Source of the DNA: an uncultured Eubacteriales bacterium
GTDB taxonomy: Bacteria > Bacillota > Clostridia > Christensenellales > UBA1242
Direction of reading: 5' to 3'
DNA: 27,616 nt
Assembly (NCBI GenBank): GCA_948787875.1
Contig: CAQFKO010000013.1
Location: forward strand, 1-27,616
This document shows, one piece after another, positions 5,597 through 13,730 of this stretch. The notes beneath the pieces were generated by a model. The model was not told the DNA's origin, did not search any database, and saw only the letters and a list, made by a program, of their open reading frames with translations. The number at the start of each line of letters is the position of its first letter. Within the stretch, counting starts at the first letter, position 1. A program made the translations under genes and the position numbers.

Positions 5597-7846
5597 TTAA
5601 TTTTGCTCTTCTTCGGTTGCTTTTTTAATAGAAAGACCGATACGCTTTTTGTTTAAGTCCAAGCTAATTACTTTTACTTTAACAATTTGACCAACTGTCA
5701 GTTCATCGCTTGGGTGTTTGATATAGCGGTCACAAATTTCGCTTATATGCACAAGCCCGTCTTGGTGAACACCAATATCAACGAATGCACCAAAGTCAAT
5801 AACATTTCTTACTGTTCCGTTTAAAACCATGCCTTCTTTTAAATCTTCCATTCCAAGAACATCTGTTCTAAGTTCCAAATGCTCTGCCTCTTCGCGAATG
5901 TCGCGACCCGGCTTAACAAGTTCGGAAACAATGTCTGATAGTGTAGGAACACCGATGCCAACCTCTTTTGCGGCTTTTGCTTCACCATATTCTTCCACAA
6001 GTTCTGGAAGCTTTGAAACATTGCCGTTTTTAACATCTTCTTCGGAAAGTTTAAAGATTTTAAGCAAATGTTTTGCACTGCTGTAACTTTCGGGGTGAAC
6101 GGAGGTGTTGTCCAAAATTTCATTTCCGCCTGCCACTCTCAAAAAACCCGCACATTGTTCATAAGCCTTTGCACCGAGTTTTGGAACTTTTAAGATTTCG
6201 TTTCTTGACTTAAAGGCTCCGTTTTCTTCACGGTAAGTTACAATATTTTTTGCAATGCCTTCATTTAAACCCGCAACGCGTTTCAAAAGGCTTGGGCTGG
6301 CAGTATTAATGTCTACGCCTACTTTATTTACGCAGTCTTCAACAACGCCGTCAAGAACCTCGGTCAAACGCTTTTGAGGCATATCGTGTTGATATTGACC
6401 AACACCAATGCTTTTTACATCAATTTTTATAAGTTCTGCAAGAGGGTCTTGAAGACGCCTTGCAATAGAAACCGCACTTCTGAGGTTAACATTAAAGTTA
6501 GGGAATTCTTCTGCACCAAGCTTGCTTGCCGAATAAACCGAAGCTCCGGCTTCGCTTACAACCGCATAGCCAACCTTTCTGGCAAGAGTTTTTATTAAGT
6601 TTGCAACAAAAATTTCGCTTTCTTTGCTGGCTGTTCCGTTGCCGATAGAAATAACGTCTACTTTGTGCTTAGAAATAAGTTCGGTCATAATTCTTTTGCT
6701 TTCGTCCATCTTTTTAAATGGCTCGGTTGGATAAATTACAGAAGTATCAAGCACGGTTCCGTTTTCATCTATAACCGCAAGTTTGCAACCCATTCTGTAA
6801 CCCGGGTCAAAGCCCAAAATTCGTTTGCCCTTTAAAGGAGCTTCCATCAAAAGCGGTTTAAGATTTATTTCAAAGTTTTTTATAGCCTGTTCGTTTGCGT
6901 TGTCAGTAAGCTCTGATCTTATTTCGCGTTCAAGACTTGGAAAAATAAGTCTGTCAAAGGCATCATGGTGAACTTCTTTTAAAAGTTCGGTAAAAATGCT
7001 GTCTTTGATTTTGTAATTTTTGTTTATAATCTCCTCACACTTTTCGGCATTATAGTCAAGCGAAACTTTCAAAAATCCTTCATTTTCACCTCTGTTGATT
7101 GCCAAAATTCTGTGAGAAGGAAGTTTGGAAACTTCTTGCTTAAATCCGTCATAAGTAGCATAGGTATCGGCAGAAGAAGACTTAGTGTCTTTTCCTTCTT
7201 TTTCTTCAAATTTATTAGAGTTGTCAATAACGGCAACTTTTTCTTTTTTAGCCTTTTTTTCTTGCTTTAAAGCAGAGCAAAGAAAAGCGGTTTTTTGCAA
7301 AAACTCTCTGAGTTCTTTTCTAAGGTCGCTGTCATCTGATATTTTTTCGGCAACAATATCTTTTGCTCCCGCGATTGCTTCTTCGGCAGATTTAACGTCC
7401 TTTTCTTCATTGATAAACTCGCTTCCAAGCTCTTCAAGAGATTTGCTCACATCTTTTTGAGCCATAAATATTTCCGCAAGAGGTTCTAAGCCTTTTGCAA
7501 TCGCAATTGTGGCGCGAGTTTGACGCTTTGGCTTAAACGGTCTGTAAATGTCTTCAAGTTCGGTAAGTGTTTTTGCCTCGTCAAGTTTTTTAACAATTTC
7601 GTCGGTGAGTTTGCCTTGTTCGTCAATGGTTTTAACAATGGTTTTTTTTCTGTCTTCAAAATTTCTAAGGTATGTCAGTCTGTCTGCAAAGTTTCTTATT
7701 ATTTGGTCATCAAGACTTCCGTGCATTTCTTTTCTGTATCTTGCGATAAAAGGAATGGTTGCACCCTCATCAAGAAGATTAATCAAATTTGTGGAATACT
7801 CCTCTTTAATATTAAATTCAGCGGCAAGAGCCTGAAAAATTTCCAT
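5597..7846 (-). CDS. tex: Tex-family S1 RNA-binding protein
   Basis: 749 residues, in line with Tex/YdcI proteins. These bind nucleic acid and are linked to transcription and RNA surveillance. The order is as in the family: an N-terminal helical HTH-like region with PFIARYRKE (about 31-39); a YqgF/RNase H-like domain with ILGFDPGYRMGCKLAV (near residue 345) and IGNGTASKE (near 404); a helix-hairpin-helix region with NTASPSLLKRVAGL (near 520); and a C-terminal S1 domain (about 662-738) with DFGAFVDIGVHQDGLVH. Between residues ~190 and 235 is a lysine-, glutamate- and serine-rich stretch, probably a flexible insert, just before the conserved SHRILAINRGE. The ATG is preceded by AAGGAAG at good spacing. 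It is monocistronic and divergent from the ABC-F gene. Family call is very secure. Confidence 0.96.
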   Translation of the reverse strand: MEIFQALAAEFNIKEEYSTNLINLLDEGATIPFIARYRKEMHGSLDDQIIRNFADRLTYLRNFEDRKKTIVKTIDEQGKLTDEIVKKLDEAKTLTELEDIYRPFKPKRQTRATIAIAKGLEPLAEIFMAQKDVSKSLEELGSEFINEEKDVKSAEEAIAGAKDIVAEKISDDSDLRKELREFLQKTAFLCSALKQEKKAKKEKVAVIDNSNKFEEKEGKDTKSSSADTYATYDGFKQEVSKLPSHRILAINRGENEGFLKVSLDYNAEKCEEIINKNYKIKDSIFTELLKEVHHDAFDRLIFPSLEREIRSELTDNANEQAIKNFEINLKPLLMEAPLKGKRILGFDPGYRMGCKLAVIDENGTVLDTSVIYPTEPFKKMDESKRIMTELISKHKVDVISIGNGTASKESEIFVANLIKTLARKVGYAVVSEAGASVYSASKLGAEEFPNFNVNLRSAVSIARRLQDPLAELIKIDVKSIGVGQYQHDMPQKRLTEVLDGVVEDCVNKVGVDINTASPSLLKRVAGLNEGIAKNIVTYREENGAFKSRNEILKVPKLGAKAYEQCAGFLRVAGGNEILDNTSVHPESYSSAKHLLKIFKLSEEDVKNGNVSKLPELVEEYGEAKAAKEVGIGVPTLSDIVSELVKPGRDIREEAEHLELRTDVLGMEDLKEGMVLNGTVRNVIDFGAFVDIGVHQDGLVHISEICDRYIKHPSDELTVGQIVKVKVISLDLNKKRIGLSIKKATEEEQN

Positions 7847-7871
7847 AAAATACTTCCTTTGAAAAATTTTT

Positions 7872-7888
7872 AGTCAAATTATTTGACT
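7872..7888. promoter_or_regulatory. 17-bp palindrome in the tex leader, possible operator
   Basis: AGTCAAAT and ATTTGACT flank a single central base. It lies between the predicted tex start site (near 7890) and the ribosome site, where a repressor could block transcription. No regulator is identified. Confidence 0.5.
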
Positions 7889-7896
7889 GCCATTTT

Positions 7897-7924
7897 ATTA
7901 TAACAAAAACAAAACCGATTTCAA
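7897..7924 (-). promoter_or_regulatory. tex promoter
   Basis: On the minus strand, -35 TTGAAA and -10 TATAAT with a 16-bp spacer and a TG extended -10. Confidence 0.75.
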
Positions 7925-7994
7925 AGTAAATAACAGCGTAAATTAATTTAAGAAGAGCCAAAAAATAAATTTTATCAATTTTAACAAAATTATG

Positions 7995-8023
7995 TTGAAA
8001 CAAAAGCTTAAATAGTTTAAAAT
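7995..8023 (+). promoter_or_regulatory. Promoter of the ABC-F gene
   Basis: -35 TTGAAA at 7995-8000 and -10 TAAAAT at 8018-8023, spacer 17. The implied start near 8030 falls after the ATG at 8027, which supports the downstream ATG at 8048 as the real start. Confidence 0.7.
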
Positions 8024-8047
8024 AAAATGCGAAAAAGGAAAAAGTTT

Positions 8048-10054
8048 ATGCAAATAAAAATTAATAACGCTAGTTTGGGGTTTGGTGCAAATGAGCTTTT
8101 GCACGAATTTTCCTTTGAAGTAAATGGCGGAGAAAAGATAGCAATTATTGGCAAAAACGGTAGCGGAAAAACCACACTTTTAAAGGTTTTGACGGGAGAA
8201 ATAGATTTGCATCAGCCTGAAAACTTGCCACCTGTTTTGAAGGTTACGGGCAAACCCATTGTGGGCTCTTTAAAGCAAATGAGTTTTGAAGACGAGGGCA
8301 TAACTCTTTATGAAGAGTTGTTAAAAGCCTATGCACCTGTTGTTAAATTGGAAGAGCGTCTTGAAGCGTTGCAAAAAAAGCTTGAATCAGACGGAAGCGA
8401 AAAACTTGTTAATGAATATTCCAAAAATCTTGCGGAGTTTGAAAGACAGGGTGGATATAGTTATAAAGCAGAGCTAGACAGCGTGCTGACAAGCTTTGGA
8501 TTTGAATTAACGGATAAGAACAAAAAGCTGAATGAGTTTTCGGGCGGACAAAAAACAAAACTTGCATTTATAAAACTTATTTTATCTAAGCCCGAAGTGT
8601 TGCTATTAGACGAACCCACAAACCATTTAGACATAAAGGCAGTCACATGGCTGGAAAATTATATAAAAAGTTACAAAAACGCAGTTATAATTGTTTCGCA
8701 TGACCGTGAGTTTTTGGATAACACGGTAGAAATTGTTTATGAACTTGAACACAAAAAGCTTACAAAATATGTTGGCAATTATTCTAAGTTTGTTGAAACA
8801 AAGCAAAACAATTTTGAAAGCCAATTAAAAATGTATGAGGCACAGCAAAGGGAAATTACCGATATAAAAGAGTTTATCGAAAGGTTCAGATACAAGGCAA
8901 CCAAGGCTGCGATGGTTCAGTCAAGAATAAAAATGCTTGAAAAAATGCAAATTATTCCGCCACCTTCAAAGCCAGATAGCAAAAGTTTTAAAAACAAGTT
9001 TAAGCCGAGTTTCAGTTCGGGAACAGAAGTTCTTTCTGTGTCAAATTTAAAAATCGGATATGAAAAAAACAATCCGCTTGCAAACATAAACTTAAATCTT
9101 TTGCGTGGCGAAAGGCTTGGAATAATCGGTGGCAACGGGCTTGGAAAATCAACCTTTTTGGAAACCATAGCCGAAAAACTTTCATCGATTTCTGGACACT
9201 TTAAATGGGGTTATAACACAAAGGTTGGCTATTTTAAACAGCTTGCCAACAGTTTTAGCGATAACAAAAGTGTTTTAGAATGTTTTTACGAGGCATTTCC
9301 GGACCTTTCGGGAAATGATGCAAGAAGCAGTCTTGGAGCATTTTTGTTTTCCGGTGAAGAGGTTAATAAGCCTCTTAGTTCGCTCTCGGGAGGGGAGATT
9401 GTCAGGTTTGAACTTGCAAAATTGTTTGAAACCCGTCCCAATGTTTTGCTATTAGACGAACCTACAAATCACATGGATATTTTGGGAAAGGAGACTTTGG
9501 AGAGTTTGATTTTGTCTTATGGCGGAACAATAATTTTTGTTTCGCATGACAGATACTTTGTAAGCAAACTTGCAACAAAACTTTTGATTTTTGAAAATGG
9601 TGAGGCAAAAGTTTTTGATGGAACATACAAGCAGTATAACAGTCCTTATTCAAAGCCAAAGCTTGAAACCAGCGAGGTAAGTATTCCAAAATTAAAGGCA
9701 AACAAAATCGAATATCCGATAGACTTTGACGAGACCGAAAAAGACGAATATTTGCTTATGCCATATTATCAGTTGTCTAAGGAAAAAAACAGATTTGAAG
9801 CAAGGTTAAAAAAGTTGGAAGAAAAGTCAAAAGAAGCAAGTGTGCGCTTAAAGCAACTTGAAAGTGATTTTGTTGATCCAAACATAGCAAGTGATTTTAC
9901 GGTGCTGATGGAAATTCAGGCAGAGATAGAAAAAATAAATATAAATGAGTCAAAGTCGGCTGATGAGTGGCTGGAAATCACCGAAAAATTAGAGAGGGTA
10001 AACTCGGCAATTGCAAAGTTGTCCGAAGGCAAAAACACAGACAATTTGCAATAA
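8048..10054 (+). CDS. ABC-F family ribosome-associated ATPase
   Basis: 668 residues from the ATG at 8048, which follows AGGA at workable spacing; an in-frame ATG at 8027 lies too close to the promoter. There are two ABC ATPase domains and no membrane segment. The first has Walker A GKNGSGKT (about 35-42), signature SGGQ and Walker B LLLDEPTNHLD. The second has Walker A GGNGLGKS (about 362-369), signature SGGE and LLLDEPTNHMD. Between them is the charged helical linker typical of ABC-F proteins, with FRYKATKAAMVQSRIKMLE (near residue 290). A C-terminal coiled coil (about 560-665) is rich in K, E and L. ABC-F proteins act at the ribosomal E site as translation factors or protect against antibiotics. 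Which subgroup this belongs to cannot be told by eye. Confidence 0.95.
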   Translation: MQIKINNASLGFGANELLHEFSFEVNGGEKIAIIGKNGSGKTTLLKVLTGEIDLHQPENLPPVLKVTGKPIVGSLKQMSFEDEGITLYEELLKAYAPVVKLEERLEALQKKLESDGSEKLVNEYSKNLAEFERQGGYSYKAELDSVLTSFGFELTDKNKKLNEFSGGQKTKLAFIKLILSKPEVLLLDEPTNHLDIKAVTWLENYIKSYKNAVIIVSHDREFLDNTVEIVYELEHKKLTKYVGNYSKFVETKQNNFESQLKMYEAQQREITDIKEFIERFRYKATKAAMVQSRIKMLEKMQIIPPPSKPDSKSFKNKFKPSFSSGTEVLSVSNLKIGYEKNNPLANINLNLLRGERLGIIGGNGLGKSTFLETIAEKLSSISGHFKWGYNTKVGYFKQLANSFSDNKSVLECFYEAFPDLSGNDARSSLGAFLFSGEEVNKPLSSLSGGEIVRFELAKLFETRPNVLLLDEPTNHMDILGKETLESLILSYGGTIIFVSHDRYFVSKLATKLLIFENGEAKVFDGTYKQYNSPYSKPKLETSEVSIPKLKANKIEYPIDFDETEKDEYLLMPYYQLSKEKNRFEARLKKLEEKSKEASVRLKQLESDFVDPNIASDFTVLMEIQAEIEKININESKSADEWLEITEKLERVNSAIAKLSEGKNTDNLQ

Positions 10055-10063
10055 TAAAATTAA

Positions 10064-10095
10064 GTTCGCAAACACAAAAAGTTTGCGAATTTTGT
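10064..10095 (+). terminator. Intrinsic terminator of the ABC-F gene
   Basis: TTCGCAAAC (10065-10073) and GTTTGCGAA (10081-10089) form a perfect 9-bp stem with a 7-nt loop, followed by a T-rich tract. Confidence 0.85.
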
Positions 10096-10112
10096 TATTT
10101 TATGATATTTAA

Positions 10113-10142
10113 TTGACGGCAATTACAGATAATTGTTATAAT
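10113..10142 (+). promoter_or_regulatory. Promoter of thyX-folD
   Basis: -35 TTGACG at 10113-10118 and -10 TATAAT at 10137-10142, spacer 18, with a TG extended -10. The leader would be only ~20 nt, leaving no room for a folate riboswitch. Confidence 0.8.
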
Positions 10143-10168
10143 TAATTCAGCAAACAAAGAGGTGAATT

Positions 10169-11506
10169 ATGAAGATTAATGAAAGTGGTGCATTTATTCT
10201 CAGCGAAACAAAAAGCGGAGAAAGAATTGTTTCTTGCGGTGGCAGAATTTCTACCAGAGAGGGAACCGCTGTTGAGTTTTACAAAAATGCAACAGACAAA
10301 GAAAAAAATTTAAATTTGATAAGCAAGGTTGTTGCTTCCGGTCACAAAACCGTGCTTGAACACCATCATTTTAATTTGGCATTTAACAATGTAAGCATTT
10401 TTGTAGAGCAATATTTAATTGAATTCAGACTTGCTTCTTATACTATAAAATCAGGTAGATATGTTAACTTTTCGGGTGCAGGATTTAACCTTCCCGATGG
10501 TTTTTCTGACACACAAAAGCAAGCAATAAAAAAGCATTATAAAAACACATTCAAACTTTATGACAAGTTTGTTTCTGCGGGAATTCCTGTTGAAGATGCA
10601 AGATTTGTTCTTCCTTATGGCTTAAAAACAAATATTTATATGAGTCTTAATGCTAGGGAACTTATTCATGTTATTTGCACAATGATTTACGGCAGGGGCA
10701 AGCATTATGAAGAAATTTACAAACTTGGGCTTCAATTAAAAGCACAGTTTGACGAAAGATATCCTTCTCTTATTGAAAAGAGTGCAAAAGACTACACAGA
10801 CGACCTTTCCTTGGCTCTTACGGTTAATGCTAGGTCAAATAAGAAAATTGAATATGTAAAGCATAATGCCACACTTGTTGTCTCACCTAGTGATGCTTGT
10901 TCAAACTTAAATGAGTTTTCAAAATTTTGCGGTTACGATAAGTTTGATTTAAAGACCGCACTAAAAGACGACAAACTTTCAAAACTTCTTGAACACTTTA
11001 ATTATACATTTAAGGTAGAAAACTTTTCTTTGATAGTTTTAAAGCATTACACAAGACACCGTATGCAAAGTTTATCTACTTCACCGCTTGTGCTTATGGC
11101 TCAAAGTGAAAAATTTGTTATGCCTGAAACCATCAGTGCAAATGCGGAATTAAAAGTCGACTTTGAAAAAGCCATAAAAGACAATCGCAAACTTTATAAC
11201 AAGTTGGTTAATGATGGCATTGACCCATACCTTTTGATTTATGTTGCACCACATTGCTCTGCTATTGACTTTGTTTCTACAATGAATGCAAGAGAACTTC
11301 TTCACTTGTCAAATTTAAGAACATGCAATCGCGCTCAATGGGAAATCAGAAATCTTGCTTGCGATATGCTGTCTGCCGCAAAAAAAGCAGACCCTGATTT
11401 ATTTGTGGGTTATGGACCAAGCTGTTACACCTTTGGCGTTTGTCCAGAGGGCAGACTTTGTTGCGGAAAGCAAGCTGAAATGAAAGAAAAATTTGATAAA
11501 ATTTAG
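10169..11506 (+). CDS. thyX: Tandem-duplicated ThyX, FAD-dependent thymidylate synthase
   Basis: 445 residues, about twice a usual ThyX (~220-250). ThyX makes dTMP from dUMP with methylene-tetrahydrofolate, FAD and NAD(P)H. Both halves align with the fold. The N-half (1-~205) has GHKTVLEH, the SGRY loop (95-98), DARFVLP (R145) and NAREL. The C-half (~215-415) has LLEH, TRHR (295-298), NAREL, NLR (R384) and AQWEIR. The N-half has lost RHR (E85-F86-R87) and the NLR arginine. The C-half has lost SGR (P306-L307-V308) and the LP-loop arginine (I357). The protein ends in a cysteine-rich tail (C419, C425, C431, C432) of the G-P-x-C / CPEG / CCG kind, perhaps a metal site. GAGGTG precedes the ATG. 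It is the first gene of an operon with folD, whose product feeds the same cofactor pool. Family certain; which halves are catalytic is inferred. Confidence 0.92.
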   Translation: MKINESGAFILSETKSGERIVSCGGRISTREGTAVEFYKNATDKEKNLNLISKVVASGHKTVLEHHHFNLAFNNVSIFVEQYLIEFRLASYTIKSGRYVNFSGAGFNLPDGFSDTQKQAIKKHYKNTFKLYDKFVSAGIPVEDARFVLPYGLKTNIYMSLNARELIHVICTMIYGRGKHYEEIYKLGLQLKAQFDERYPSLIEKSAKDYTDDLSLALTVNARSNKKIEYVKHNATLVVSPSDACSNLNEFSKFCGYDKFDLKTALKDDKLSKLLEHFNYTFKVENFSLIVLKHYTRHRMQSLSTSPLVLMAQSEKFVMPETISANAELKVDFEKAIKDNRKLYNKLVNDGIDPYLLIYVAPHCSAIDFVSTMNARELLHLSNLRTCNRAQWEIRNLACDMLSAAKKADPDLFVGYGPSCYTFGVCPEGRLCCGKQAEMKEKFDKI

Positions 11507-11513
11507 GTGAAAA

Positions 11514-12344
11514 ATGGAAAATATTATTTTAGACGGAAAGCAAACTTCAAAAGATTTGGTTGAAGAAATCAAAGCAAAGTTTGACAAAAATCCAACCACA
11601 AAAAAACTTGCGATAATTTCTGTTGGAGACGATTATGGCTCGGCAGTTTATTGCAATATGAAAAAGAAAAAGAGTGAATACTGTGGCATTGGCTGTGAGG
11701 TATTTCACTTTGAAAATGATGCAAAGGGAGAAGATATTGAAGAACTTGTAAAAAAGCTTTCTATTGACGACAACTTTGCCGGAATCATGATTCAACACCC
11801 ACTTCCAAAGCATATTGACGAGCAAAAATGTTTTAACCTTATTCCGCCAGAAAAAGATGTTGACGGACTTTCGGCTGCAAGCTTTGGACTTATTGCACAG
11901 GGCAGACAGCTGTTTGCTCCCGCAACTGCACTTGGCATTATGAAATTGTTTGAAGCATATAACATAAGTCTTGTTGGTGAAACCGTGCTTATGATTGGAA
12001 AGAGTCAAATTGTTGGCTTGCCACTTTCGGTTATGCTTATGAAGGCTGGCGCAACCGTAACTGTTGCTCATTCAAGAACCAAAAACCTTGCAGACATGGT
12101 AAAGAACTTTAAAATAGTTATTGTGGCAATCGGAAAATCCGAACTTGTTAAGGCAGATTGGTTTGAAGAGGGTCAAATAATTGTTGATGCGGGCTACAAT
12201 GAGGGAAACATCGGTGATGTTGACCACAACGCTTATGCAAAAGCAAGCTATTATACTCCCGTTCCGGGCGGCGTGGGACCAATGACGATTGCATCTTTGT
12301 TAGACCAAACCTCAAAGGCGATAAATATTTTGGAAAATAAATAA
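11514..12344 (+). CDS. folD: FolD, methylene-THF dehydrogenase/cyclohydrolase
   Basis: 276 residues, normal for FolD. It interconverts methylene-, methenyl- and 10-formyl-tetrahydrofolate using NADP in the cytoplasm. Visible hallmarks are the catalytic region YCNMKKK (about 44-50), with tyrosine and lysine in the family positions; HPLPKH, then KDVDGLS; the Rossmann-type GKSQIVGLPL (about 162-171); and the closing PVPGGVGPMTIA. The start is eight bases after the thyX stop. Its ribosome site (AGGTGA) overlaps the end of thyX, so the two are translationally close and share the thyX promoter. ThyX consumes methylene-THF and returns THF, so pairing it with FolD ties dTMP synthesis to one-carbon flow. 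Secure call. Confidence 0.96.
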   Translation: MENIILDGKQTSKDLVEEIKAKFDKNPTTKKLAIISVGDDYGSAVYCNMKKKKSEYCGIGCEVFHFENDAKGEDIEELVKKLSIDDNFAGIMIQHPLPKHIDEQKCFNLIPPEKDVDGLSAASFGLIAQGRQLFAPATALGIMKLFEAYNISLVGETVLMIGKSQIVGLPLSVMLMKAGATVTVAHSRTKNLADMVKNFKIVIVAIGKSELVKADWFEEGQIIVDAGYNEGNIGDVDHNAYAKASYYTPVPGGVGPMTIASLLDQTSKAINILENK

Positions 12345-12348
12345 AGAT

Positions 12349-12399
12349 AAAATTCTTGTAATTTTTGTGATTTAAACGCAAATTTTGCAAGAATTTTTT
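12349..12399 (+). terminator. Intrinsic terminator of thyX-folD
   Basis: AAAATTCTTG (12349-12358) pairs with CAAGAATTTT (12388-12397), then more T. The 29-nt loop can form a short inner stem. Confidence 0.75.
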
Positions 12400-12466
12400 A
12401 TTGCAAAAATATTAATTATTTTGAGTTTAAAATAAAAATTTTTGAAATAAAAATTCAAATTGGGTA

Positions 12467-12495
12467 TTGAATTTATGGTTTGATTATGCTAAAAT
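12467..12495 (+). promoter_or_regulatory. Promoter of the 12530 gene
   Basis: -35 TTGAAT at 12467-12472 and -10 TAAAAT at 12490-12495, spacer 17, with TG at the extended position. Confidence 0.7.
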
Positions 12496-12529
12496 TAAGT
12501 CAAACTTAAAAGTTATTTGAGGGGAATTT

Positions 12530-13672
12530 ATGAGTAATTTAAATGAAGATAAACAATTGCAAGAACTCTACACTCATATAGAGGATTGTTTTGACATGGC
12601 CACATGGCTGGAATTTATGCTTTCCAAAGATTATGATATAGCTATTTTAGAGGTAGAAAATGATTATGTTTACGGAAGGCTTGACGGCGTGCTTTTTAGG
12701 GTGGAGATGCCAAATCCAAACCGAATAATCTTAAAAACAGAAAATTGGGGAAAAGAATACAGTTATGTTTATGACAAATTAAAAAGTGCGATAGCTCCAA
12801 CGGTTTGGCATCTAGGCTCAAAAAAAGACAAAAACAAAGACGCATACAGAGCAGAAGTCGCTAGTTATAAATTTAAAGACGACGATGCAGATATTTTGGT
12901 TTCTTGTTATGATGTAAAAAATCCGATTGAACTTATTCAAGAGCTTTTTATTCAAACAATGAACGGACTTATAAAAATATATGATTTAGAAATAAAGTAT
13001 CCGAATTTTGAGTCGGAAGAAATGATTCATAAAAGTTTGTTTGGAAAGTTTGACGGTTTTGCAGACAAAAAATATATTGATAAAATCAAAAATTTCAGTG
13101 AGTTTGAATTATTTATAAATATCAAAACAATCAGTGAAGCGTGTGCAACATATTATAATAATGTTTTAAGAAAAATGGACAAACTGCCGGAGTATGACGA
13201 AATTTCTCAAAAACTTGCCTATGCCTTGTCATACATGGTTCAACAAACCGAAAGATTTGGAGTTAATGTTAATCCGCCGTCTGCCGTTTTTGATGACCAG
13301 CCGATTGAGTTTGACGCTTGGTATTATTGGTGGAGCGAAGCGTACGAAGATTTATTAAGGCAAAAACCCAATGTTATGGAAGAGTGGAAGAACTATAAAA
13401 AGGGCTTTGACCCAAAGTTCAGACCAAAGGTTCCTTATAAAGATTTTCTTAATGCGTGCAAAGAACTTTATGTTGAAGAATTCCAAGTGCGAGAAGCTGA
13501 GCAGTTAAAAGTTCAAAGGACAAAAGTTATTTCCACTTTAAAAGAGGTTGGAAAAGCTAAAAAAGAAGAAAATAAGCCTACCATTAATGCAAAACAGCTT
13601 GTAAATAATATAATTTCTAATGCAAACCAAGTAAAGCAAGATCAAACCAATTCGCCATTTGACTTTATTTAA
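12530..13672 (+). CDS. Unknown soluble 380-aa protein
   Basis: The ATG is five bases after GAGGGG, below a matching promoter, and a strong terminator follows, so this is a real single-gene unit. The product has no signal peptide or membrane helix. The first ~110 residues look alpha/beta with many aromatic residues. The middle (~120-300) is mostly helical and acidic, with a WYYWWSEAYEDLL patch near 265. Residues ~315-375 are lysine/glutamine-rich and probably flexible or coiled. The protein ends in SPFDFI, a short hydrophobic/acidic tail after a disordered stretch that could be a docking peptide. I do not recognise the family and give no function. Its neighbours (folD, a sugar isomerase-like gene) are in separate transcription units and give no strong clue. 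Confidence 0.75.
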   Translation: MSNLNEDKQLQELYTHIEDCFDMATWLEFMLSKDYDIAILEVENDYVYGRLDGVLFRVEMPNPNRIILKTENWGKEYSYVYDKLKSAIAPTVWHLGSKKDKNKDAYRAEVASYKFKDDDADILVSCYDVKNPIELIQELFIQTMNGLIKIYDLEIKYPNFESEEMIHKSLFGKFDGFADKKYIDKIKNFSEFELFINIKTISEACATYYNNVLRKMDKLPEYDEISQKLAYALSYMVQQTERFGVNVNPPSAVFDDQPIEFDAWYYWWSEAYEDLLRQKPNVMEEWKNYKKGFDPKFRPKVPYKDFLNACKELYVEEFQVREAEQLKVQRTKVISTLKEVGKAKKEENKPTINAKQLVNNIISNANQVKQDQTNSPFDFI

Positions 13673-13730
13673 AAAAATAGCCACAATAATTTAAGGCAAA
13701 TTACTTAAATTATTGTGGCATTATTTTTTG
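13673..13730. terminator. Bidirectional terminator between convergent genes
   Basis: A perfect 16-bp stem (13680-13695 with 13704-13719) and an 8-nt loop, with T-runs on both strands. It separates the 12530 gene from the minus-strand gene ending at 13721, just overlapping that gene's stop region. Confidence 0.92.

Noticed and set aside
5829..6123. Several 85-94 aa frames overlapping tex on both strands
   Set aside because: All lie inside the conserved tex coding region and lack ribosome sites and family features.
8027..8047. ATG at 8027 as the ABC-F start
   Set aside because: It lies four bases after the -10 box, before the likely transcription start, and the family normally begins with the short lead seen from 8048.
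10143..10168. Folate riboswitch before thyX-folD
   Set aside because: The predicted leader is only about 20 nt, too short for any riboswitch.
11547..12071. 174-aa open frame antisense to folD
   Set aside because: It mirrors a secure gene, has no ribosome site, and its composition (many K, N, F, C) is typical of a shadow frame.
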